Of a stretch of DNA of 6,791 nucleotides, positions 1 to 4,528 are shown one piece after another. The notes under the pieces are model-generated. The model worked only from the letters and a program-made list of their open reading frames with translations. It did no database searches and was not told the DNA's origin. The translations under genes and the position numbers were made by a program. The stretch comes from Desulfobacteraceae bacterium (GTDB lineage: Bacteria > Desulfobacterota > DSM-4660 > Desulfatiglandales > HGW-15), in assembly GCA_003819975.1 (NCBI GenBank), contig RPPU01000249.1:1-6791 (forward strand), read 5' to 3'. Positions within the stretch are counted from its first letter, which is position 1; each line of letters begins with the position of its first letter.

Positions 1-153
1 CGATTCCATAAAAGCCGCCTCTACGGCCGTTTTTTGAATATTGGCAAAAAAATTCGGGAACGCATCGATCATAATACCGACAACCTGATGTTGAGCATTT
101 TCCCGGTCAAAAAGGGTATCATCGAGATCAAAAAACACGGCTTCAATGTTCAT
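1..153 (-). CDS. HAD-family hydrolase, N-terminal fragment cut by window edge
   Basis: The first 51 residues of a leftward gene are visible, and the rest lies beyond the left edge. The protein opens MNIEAVFFDLDDTLFDREN, which is motif I of the haloacid dehalogenase superfamily (DxDxT). D9 would be the nucleophile that forms the phospho-aspartate, and D11 the general acid/base. By family knowledge it would be a cytosolic Mg-dependent phosphatase acting on a small phosphorylated metabolite. Motifs II-IV and the cap domain, which decide substrate, are outside the window, so no substrate can be named. The residues after motif I (from about 20) would begin an inserted cap. The ATG at 153 is preceded by an AAGG about 9 nt upstream. 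The gene starts 32 nt after the stop of the upstream membrane-protein gene on the same strand, so the two are probably cotranscribed. Confidence 0.85.
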   Translation of the reverse strand, partial: MNIEAVFFDLDDTLFDRENAQHQVVGIMIDAFPNFFANIQKTAVEAAFMES

Positions 154-185
154 TTATTTGCCTTGGTTGAGTTTAAAAATCAGGG

Positions 186-620
186 TTATCTGTCCAAACC
201 GAAGTCATCGATAAAATGGGCCTCTTCGCGATAGTCTGCCTCGGAAAGATTGAGTTGCTCCAGTACAATCTTCTTAACCAATTCGGAAACCTGGTCCCGG
301 GTCCATTTAATTTGTTCGGAGGTGACCGCATAAGGAACAAGATCACGGATGGTTTTTATTCTTCGTGGGATACGGGTCATATATTTTTTGGTAAGATTTA
401 TTTCCGCATAAGTAAATAAGATGGCCAACGGGGTAACCGCCATCCAGGTCAATTCAAACAGGATAGACCATAAGGCAAACCAAGAGAAGAGAAAAAAGAT
501 TGGAGGCAAAAATACTATCGCAATTGACAGCCAAAGCGGCCTGATCAACTTAGGCCAACTCCGCGCCTGAACCGCTTCTTTAAGGTTTTCCCAGCTAAGA
601 GTCGCATTCTTTTCCGTCAA
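186..620 (-). CDS. Small membrane protein with truncated ACP-like C-terminus
   Basis: The 144-codon reading frame encodes a protein of unknown function. Residues 1-28 are soluble. Two hydrophobic segments follow at about 29-50 and 54-72, then a basic stretch around 78-92 (KKYMTRIPRRIK). The tail from about 108 reads VSELVKKIVLEQLNL...EEAHFIDDFGLD, closely resembling helix I and the first loop of an acyl carrier protein. An ACP would continue with DSL, whose serine carries phosphopantetheine. Here the chain ends D-R-stop, so the attachment serine and helices II-III are absent and it should not carry an acyl chain as an ACP does. Whether this ending is normal for its family or a truncation cannot be decided here. 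The only in-frame start is a TTG at 620 without a Shine-Dalgarno site. An ATG at 633 with a good site lies in another frame (see findings). It is probably cotranscribed with the downstream HAD gene. Confidence 0.7.
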   Translation of the reverse strand: MTEKNATLSWENLKEAVQARSWPKLIRPLWLSIAIVFLPPIFFLFSWFALWSILFELTWMAVTPLAILFTYAEINLTKKYMTRIPRRIKTIRDLVPYAVTSEQIKWTRDQVSELVKKIVLEQLNLSEADYREEAHFIDDFGLDR

Positions 621-640
621 ATTCGCAGGTCATTAGAAAA

Positions 641-645
641 TCCTT
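641..645 (-). promoter_or_regulatory. Ribosome binding site for an out-of-frame ATG at 633
   Basis: On the minus strand AAGGA lies 7 nt before an ATG at 633-631. That is better placed than anything before the TTG at 620 that opens the membrane-protein frame. The ATG frame closes after 12 codons. Removing one T from the TTT run at about 619-621 would join it to the long frame as M-T-C-E-L-T-E-K-N. This suggests the true start is 633 with a one-base shift, either a real mutation or a sequencing/assembly error. Confidence 0.5.
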
Positions 646-776
646 GTAGCAATAATCCTGAAACCAGGAATCCATCCTTTTTACCGGAAGGTTTCGATAA
701 AAGCAAATTTTTGAACCTTTTTACAGTCAGAGCCACTAATTATTATCAAAACCTAAAAAAGGAAGGAGAAACAAAG

Positions 777-1604
777 ATGAAAAGTTCAATAAAATTAATT
801 GGATGGATGATGGCAGGATTTTTTTTGCTGGCAGCCGGGAACTTGTGGGCCCAGCCGGCGTCACCCGTGGCCGCGCCTGCGCCGGCTTTGCCTGATCTCG
901 TGATTGAGAAGATTTTTCTCGACCAGAGCTGTAATGTGGCCGTGGTGGTCAAAAATTTAGGACCCGGTCATGTGCCGGACGCAGTTTGGACGGTTCATAC
1001 ACCCAAGAGCGCCGGTGTTTATCTGTATCGCAACGGAACCGGTTGGGGGGGAGCCTCGATCTGGAAATTCGATCCGGCCAAGGCTTTGCAGAAACCGGGC
1101 GGCACGGCAACCTATTACAGCAATTTGAAGGTCACGACAGCGGTCGGAATCAAGGCGGTGGTCGATCTGCACAACACGGTTAAGGAAGCCAATGAAACCA
1201 ATAACAGTCAGGCAACCAAGCTTGTTTGCGAACAACCAGCCGGCTCCTGCTGCATCGCCGGAATCTATGAAGGCGTTCACAAGGATATGGCTTCTGCGAC
1301 CTGCAAGCCCAAGACCGAAAAATTCATTTTTATCCTGACCCAAGCCAATTGCGGCTCGGGCGTCGAAGGTCAGATCAAGTCGCCCAAGGACGGCGCCATG
1401 GTCGTTACCCATACTTTTAAAGGAGTTGTTACTTCCGTGGAAAAGTGTTGCGAACTTAAGGGCGAAATCCGCGAGATTTCGACGGGTAAGACCACTCCGA
1501 TCAAGGCCACCTTGTGCCTGAAAAACGGCAAGTATTACACGACCAACGGCAGTTACAATGATCCGGCCGGTTGCAGCGGTACTTTTGAGATGCATCAGAT
1601 ATAG
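777..1604 (+). CDS. Secreted CARDB-domain protein with cysteine-rich C-terminal domain
   Basis: The 275-residue protein is probably exported. Residues 1-25 form a Sec signal peptide: basic MKSSIK, a hydrophobic core GWMMAGFFLLAAG, and a likely signal peptidase I site after NLWA. A proline/alanine linker (26-38) leads to a CARDB-type beta-sandwich (about 39-150), recognisable from PDLVIEKI, VVVKNLGPG and the closing VDLHNTVKEANETNNS. CARDB domains are extracellular adhesion or scaffold modules. Residues 151-275 form a second domain that I do not recognise. It has nine cysteines (151, 158, 159, 176, 192, 224, 225, 247, 266), including two adjacent CC pairs, which suggests disulfides in an oxidising compartment. 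I chose the ATG at 777 over the TTG 66 nt upstream because AAGGAAGGAG sits about 8 nt before it and it opens the signal peptide. A -10-like TATTAT at 741-746 may serve it, but its -35 is poor. A terminator follows, so it appears monocistronic. Confidence 0.88.
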   Translation: MKSSIKLIGWMMAGFFLLAAGNLWAQPASPVAAPAPALPDLVIEKIFLDQSCNVAVVVKNLGPGHVPDAVWTVHTPKSAGVYLYRNGTGWGGASIWKFDPAKALQKPGGTATYYSNLKVTTAVGIKAVVDLHNTVKEANETNNSQATKLVCEQPAGSCCIAGIYEGVHKDMASATCKPKTEKFIFILTQANCGSGVEGQIKSPKDGAMVVTHTFKGVVTSVEKCCELKGEIREISTGKTTPIKATLCLKNGKYYTTNGSYNDPAGCSGTFEMHQI

Positions 1605-1631
1605 GTGAGAATACCCATTTTTTTTACCGGG

Positions 1632-1662
1632 AGCTCCACTGAAAAAGTGGAGCTTTGTTTTT
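1632..1662 (+). terminator. Intrinsic terminator after the CARDB gene
   Basis: A perfect 9-bp stem AGCTCCACT / AGTGGAGCT with a 5-nt GAAAA loop is followed by TTGTTTTT. It starts 28 nt after the CARDB stop. The T-tract is only on the plus strand, and it touches the last codons of the convergent hicB, so it serves the rightward gene. Confidence 0.88.
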
Positions 1663-2011
1663 AATTAAAAGCCTTTTCTTGTTCTAGCTCGTCCTCCACT
1701 GCTTTTTGAACAAACTGATTTAATGATATTCCCAATAGGGTGGCCTTTCTTTTTGCTTTTCTATGCAGTTCCGGTGCTATTCTGACATTAAAACTTCCTT
1801 TATATGACTTTTCGATCTCCTTACGGTTTTCCTTGCAGAGGCGCATATAATCTTCAACGGATTCTTCAAATGCTCTCTTTAATTCTTCGACACTTTTCCC
1901 TTCAAAAGAAACAAGATCGTCGATTCCTTCAATTTTTCCGAAAAAAACTTCATCTTCAGCATTGAAGTGAACGGATCCTATAAAGTCTTTATAGCTCAGT
2001 ACATCTTTCAT
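1661..2011 (-). CDS. hicB: HicB-family antitoxin
   Basis: The 116-residue antitoxin should bind and neutralise the HicA mRNA interferase encoded just upstream and repress its own operon. The N-terminal part (about 5-65) is the partially degenerate RNase-H-like HicB fold: YKDFIGSVHF, VFFGKIEGIDDLVSFEGKSVEELKRAFEESVEDY. The C-terminal part (about 73-109, SFNVRIAPELHRKAKRKATLLGISLNQFVQKAV) is a ribbon-helix-helix DNA-binding domain. This is the long HicB form with both domains intact. The ATG overlaps the hicA stop in ATGA, which points to translational coupling, and GAGAGG lies about 7-8 nt upstream. The toxin-first gene order is usual for hicAB. The gene ends against the terminator of the convergent CARDB gene. 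No damage is visible. Confidence 0.93.
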   Translation of the reverse strand: MKDVLSYKDFIGSVHFNAEDEVFFGKIEGIDDLVSFEGKSVEELKRAFEESVEDYMRLCKENRKEIEKSYKGSFNVRIAPELHRKAKRKATLLGISLNQFVQKAVEDELEQEKAFN

Positions 2012-2265
2012 ATGACACCTCTCGCGTAAAGTTCCTCTTTTATCAAATCAATCTGATACATTTTCAGCTCATTTCCCGGATGTGGTTTATGCAATCTAAC
2101 GATATGGTTTGTCTGTTTATTGACAAAGGCCACTCTTGAGCCGGAAGTCTTGCCCTTCCGGGCTTCCTCATACCCCAAGCTAAAAAGCAGTTTGCGTAAT
2201 TCATTGTACGTAAAATCTTTAGGTCTTGATAAAAAACGCCGTAAAAGTTTCTTTTCCTTACTCAT
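2008..2265 (-). CDS. hicA: HicA-family mRNA interferase toxin
   Basis: The 85-residue toxin belongs to the HicA family, which has a double-stranded-RNA-binding-like fold and cleaves mRNA when free of HicB. Visible signatures are FTYNELRKLLFSLGYEEARKGKTSGSRVAFVN (about 18-49) and RLHKPHPGNELKMYQIDLIKEEL (about 57-79). Canonical HicA proteins carry a catalytic histidine in a G-S-H motif; here the position reads SGSR (41-44), with arginine. I remember many relatives with GSR, so this is probably a subfamily trait rather than inactivation. I chose the ATG at 2265. A TTG at 2283 would add six residues (YYITF after the start), but neither start has a Shine-Dalgarno site. The -10 element lies so close that the transcript may begin at or next to the 2265 ATG. 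The gene overlaps hicB by 4 nt. Confidence 0.92.
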   Translation of the reverse strand: MSKEKKLLRRFLSRPKDFTYNELRKLLFSLGYEEARKGKTSGSRVAFVNKQTNHIVRLHKPHPGNELKMYQIDLIKEELYARGVI

Positions 2266-2271
2266 AAAGGT

Positions 2272-2300
2272 AATATAATACAATTCCGGACAATATGCAA
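2272..2300 (-). promoter_or_regulatory. Putative hicAB promoter, possibly leaderless, with operator-like centre
   Basis: On the minus strand TTGCAT (2300-2295) and TATATT (2277-2272) are separated by 17 bp. The -10 matches consensus at 5 of 6 and the -35 at only 3 of 6. Transcription would start about 2265, at the hicA ATG, which fits the missing Shine-Dalgarno site. The spacer contains CAAT-TCCGGA-CAAT, with a palindromic TCCGGA core. It is a plausible operator for the HicB ribbon-helix-helix domain, but this is unproven. Confidence 0.4.
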
Positions 2301-2338
2301 CTGTTATTTGGTTGCTTGATTGCGCCCAAAGAGGCTAA

Positions 2339-2379
2339 ATGTTTTTTTGATCCTGAAAAGCGTAGGATCGAAAAAACAT
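2339..2379. repeat. Long inverted repeat, 16-bp arms, 9-nt loop
   Basis: The arm ATGTTTTTTTGATCCT (2339-2354) pairs with AGGATCGAAAAAACAT (2364-2379). Fifteen of 16 pairs are Watson-Crick and one is T-G (2348/2370). The loop is GAAAAGCGT. No T-tract follows on either strand outside the arms, so it is not a standard terminator. It lies between the divergent hicAB operon and the broken ATPase gene. It could be a protein-binding palindrome, the end of a decayed small element, or a structured transcript. Confidence 0.75.
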
Positions 2380-2382
2380 GAA

Positions 2383-2424
2383 TTCCGGCAAGTCGGAACT
2401 GGAGTTCCAACGAGATTGCCGAAA
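2383..2424. repeat. Nested stem-loop
   Basis: The outer stem CGGCAA/TTGCCG (2386-2391 with 2416-2421) extends by two A-T pairs across one mismatch. It encloses an inner hairpin GGAAC-TGGA-GTTCC (2395-2408). It begins 4 nt after the long inverted repeat. It lies upstream of the promoter proposed at 2455-2483, so it would not be in that transcript's leader. Its role is unknown. Confidence 0.4.
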
Positions 2425-2454
2425 TGAGACCGTACGATGGTAACCGGTTAAGGC

Positions 2455-2483
2455 TTTACCTTAAACAGGTAATCATATATAAA
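2455..2483 (+). promoter_or_regulatory. Putative promoter of the broken AAA+ ATPase gene
   Basis: TTTACC (2455-2460) and TATAAA (2478-2483) are spaced by 17 bp. The -10 matches consensus at 5 of 6 and the -35 at 4 of 6. Transcription would start near 2490, giving a leader of about 60 nt before the ATG at 2552. Confidence 0.45.
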
Positions 2484-2551
2484 TAGGGCGGTTTGAGATA
2501 GCTGATAGGGCTGATCCTTGAGCTGAAAGGAACAAACAGGGATTTATTCTT

Positions 2552-3446
2552 ATGGTGAATAACAAATCCGACCTGCTTGGTGAGCTGAAACTGCTGATCC
2601 GTTCCCGTTATGGTCTCATTGTCATCGATACCAAAGAGGAAGAGCGGGCCGGTCTGCTGATCAAACTCCTGGCCGATCAGATGAATCTGCCGCTTTTATC
2701 AAGATGCCGCTCCCCGGTCGCAATGATTTTGTCCGTTTGGTCCAGCAGGTTTGCCGGGATGTGGCCAAGCGCATGCGCGTGCGCAATGAATTATCTCCTC
2801 AGGACCAGGAACGTTTGATCGCGAATTTGCGGGGTTTGACCCTTTTAGAAGCCAAGAAAATTTTAACGCGGGTCCTGATCGAAGAGGGCCGGCTGAGTAC
2901 GGACGGGACCCAGGCTGTTATTCAGGCCAAGCGGGAGATTATTGAAAAAGAGGGGTTGCTGGAATATTACCCGGTTGAGGAATCCCTGGCCGATATCGCC
3001 GATCTGGCCGGACTCAAGCAATGGCTCGAAAAGCGCAAAAGCATCATCATGGATCCGGAAAACGCCCGCACCTATGGCCTTTCTTTTCCCAAAGGGATTT
3101 TATTGCTCGGTGTTCCGGGGACCGGTAAAACATTATGCGCCAAAGCCGTGGCCAAGGAATGGGCCCTGCCGCTCCTGAAGATGGATCCGGCCAACCTATA
3201 CAACAAGTATATCGGCGAGAGTGAGAAGAATTTCAAACGCGCCATGCAGACCGCGGAGAAAATGGCGCCGAGATTGAACAGGTTGTTATTTCCGCATTGT
3301 ATTCCAGTTTCGCGGTCAAGAAAAAGTTGGATATGGCTTGTCTTTTGGATGAAGCCGGCAAGACGATCCCGCTTTGCCGTACTCGCGCCGAGCATATCCA
3401 GGCTTTACGGGAGTGGTCCCGCACGCGGGCGGTCGGCGCAAATTGA
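2552..3446 (+). pseudogene. Ycf46-like AAA+ ATPase, broken by two internal deletions
   Basis: Three collinear pieces of one gene lie in three frames. Piece 1 (2552 to about 2697, LLIRSRYGLIVIDTKEEERAG... to NLPLL) is the N-terminus of the Ycf46-like bacterial AAA+ family. Piece 2 (about 2695-3270) covers MPLPGRNDF, the helical GLTLLEAKKIL region, VEESLADIADLAGLKQWL, Walker A GVPGTGKT (3109-3132) and LYNKYIGESEKNFKRAM, ending AEKMAP. Piece 3 (3264-3446) is the family's C-terminus, GAEIEQVVISALYSSFA to REWSRTRAVGAN-stop. From memory of intact relatives (about 500 residues), roughly 90 residues are missing between pieces 1 and 2. About 110 are missing between pieces 2 and 3, including Walker B, sensor 1 and the arginine finger. 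Both joints shift frame. The remaining open frame (2704-3540) runs off into nonsense after 3270. No active ATPase can result. The cellular role of bacterial Ycf46-like proteins is poorly known. Confidence 0.88.
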
Positions 3447-3564
3447 ATTGGAAACAGGATCAAATAACAATCACATCCAAAGCGGGGTGTTCATTTTATT
3501 CTGTCTTGTCCGTCCCCTGTCTGCCTTTTGTCCGCGGTAAAATACTCTTCTCTTGAATTTCGGG

Positions 3565-4026
3565 TTAAATAATTTCCACAAACTCGGCTTGGTGGGCTGC
3601 CAGATAATCGGCCAAATGATTTTGCAGGGTTAGGGCGCAAGCCTGGAATTGCTTGTCAAAATCATTGAACCCGCCTTTGAGCGCTTCAGAAACAAAATCG
3701 GCGATATCCGCGTCATCATCCTGATCTTTGTGGGTGGAGAGGTATTGTTGGGCGGCGGCATCCAGTATTTTGGCCTGATCGCCGGCGTCGAGCGCCTTTA
3801 AGGCGGCAATGGTTTCGGCCAGACGTTCCGTGCCCTGGTTCTCAAAATATTGCAGGTGCCCACCGTTCTGCATTTCCGATTCATACCAGAATACCAAGTG
3901 GGCTGGTCGCTGGATATCGCTTAGCTCTTGATAACCGGAGGTGGACAGCAGATCGATATAAGCGTTCCATACCAAATAGGGTTCTTTTTCAATTGCCGAT
4001 TTTTTGAGTCTGACCGATTTGACCAT
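3565..4026 (-). CDS. DUF4375 / DMP19-like protein
   Basis: The 153-residue soluble protein belongs to the DUF4375 (DMP19-like) family. The diagnostic motif is FWYESEMQNGGHLQYFENQG (about 46-65), matching the family's E-xx-NGG-xx-QYF-x-N core. The rest is mostly helical: an alanine-rich region (LAETIAALKALDAGDQAKILDAAAQQYL), an acidic DQDDDADIADF stretch, FNDFDKQF and a closing LADYLAAHQAEFVEII. The named member, Neisseria DMP19, is an acidic DNA-mimic protein that blocks a transcription factor. That role is shown for one protein and should not be assumed here. The length is normal and no damage is seen. The ATG at 4026 has AAAGGAG 5 nt upstream and a good promoter further up. It reads convergently with the broken ATPase gene, 118 bp away. 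No clear terminator is seen in that gap. Confidence 0.85.
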   Translation of the reverse strand: MVKSVRLKKSAIEKEPYLVWNAYIDLLSTSGYQELSDIQRPAHLVFWYESEMQNGGHLQYFENQGTERLAETIAALKALDAGDQAKILDAAAQQYLSTHKDQDDDADIADFVSEALKGGFNDFDKQFQACALTLQNHLADYLAAHQAEFVEII

Positions 4027-4103
4027 AAATACTCCTTTATTTCGTCATAACAATCTGAAAATATACGGTTTTCCGGATAGGAGCAACAGAATTTTTTACT
4101 GTT

Positions 4104-4132
4104 ATTGTAAATTATTTTAATGCAGCTGTCAA
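4104..4132 (-). promoter_or_regulatory. Sigma70-type promoter of the DUF4375 gene
   Basis: On the minus strand a perfect TTGACA (4132-4127) is followed after 17 bp by TACAAT (4109-4104, 5 of 6). Transcription would start about 4097, leaving a leader near 70 nt. The -35 box lies only 11 bp beyond the end of the metallophosphoesterase remnant. Confidence 0.75.
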
Positions 4133-4143
4133 AAGCCGATTCC

Positions 4144-4340
4144 TTAAGCTCGGCCGGTCATAAGCCAGTGCGCCCAATCCTCCCGATTTTTTTGATGGGC
4201 GCAGGCCGCAGCTTTCAATTATAAAGCGTATCGCCCAGGTTGATAAATGAGCGGACAGATCGAAGCCGGGCATCGATCAAGACGGCCTCAAGCGCCCAGA
4301 TATTGCAGCGAATGTCGGATAGGACGGCATAGCGATTCAT
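4144..4340 (-). pseudogene. Metallophosphoesterase remnant (N-terminus fused to C-terminus)
   Basis: A short leftward frame from ATG 4340 encodes 41 residues, beginning MNRYAVLSDIRCNIWALEAVL and reaching SFINLGDTLYN before a TGA at 4217-4215. This is the start of a YfcE/MJ0936-type calcineurin-like phosphoesterase. Its first metal motif, normally DIHGN, reads DIRCN, and the second motif GD is kept. In the next frame, starting within the stop, comes LKAAACAHQKNREDWAHWL followed by MTGRA and a TAA at 4146-4144. It matches the C-terminal tail I remember for this family (AA-x-A-xx-x-R-x-DWA-xx-L-x-TGR). Full-length relatives have about 240 residues, so most of the gene, including the NH and GH metal motifs, is gone. 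A strong AAAGGAGGAG still precedes the ATG by 5 nt. No active enzyme is possible. The stretch is easily missed because the longest open frame is 41 codons. Confidence 0.8.
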
Positions 4341-4372
4341 AAATCTCCTCCTTTAAGATGTCGGCCGAATAT

Positions 4373-4402
4373 ATCGTAAATAAAAGGCTTCGGATAAATC
4401 AA
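4373..4402 (-). promoter_or_regulatory. Possible promoter of the phosphoesterase remnant
   Basis: On the minus strand TTGATT (4402-4397) and TACGAT (4378-4373) are 18 bp apart. Each matches consensus at 4 of 6. The start would lie near 4366, about 25 nt before the ATG. Its -35 box directly abuts the -35 box of the divergent msbA promoter. Confidence 0.35.
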
Positions 4403-4431
4403 TTGACTTTTTTTGGGTGTCTGCCTATAAC
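4403..4431 (+). promoter_or_regulatory. Sigma70-type promoter of msbA
   Basis: TTGACT (4403-4408, 5 of 6) is followed after 17 bp by TATAAC (4426-4431, 5 of 6). Transcription would start about 4438, giving a leader of about 90 nt before the msbA ATG at 4529. No riboswitch or attenuator was recognised in the leader. Confidence 0.7.
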
Positions 4432-4528
4432 CTTAAGAAATATCAAAGAAAAAGTCGGTCTAAATCATGTTGGTTCCAATTTATGCTTTATATCAGGTCC
4501 GCAACCATACATCTTGGGAAGATGAAAC

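Noticed and set aside
957..1595. 212-residue open frame on the minus strand
   Set aside because: It lies fully antisense to the CARDB gene, which has a signal peptide, ribosome site and terminator. Its translation shows no recognisable family.
2295..2381. 28-codon plus-strand ORF (MQLLFGCLIAPKEAK...)
   Set aside because: It has no ribosome site, overlaps the hicAB promoter and is half made of the inverted repeat. There is no family similarity that I recognise.
2704..3540. A stand-alone 278-residue AAA+ ATPase starting at 2704
   Set aside because: The ATG is the internal methionine of the family's MPLPGR motif. It has no ribosome site, and the frame after 3270 is nonsense while the true C-terminus reads on in another frame.
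3447..3564. Gap between the ATPase pseudogene and the DUF4375 gene, with a pyrimidine-rich GTC-CTG stretch
   Set aside because: I looked for a terminator or repeat and found no stem with a T-tract on either strand and no regular repeat unit.
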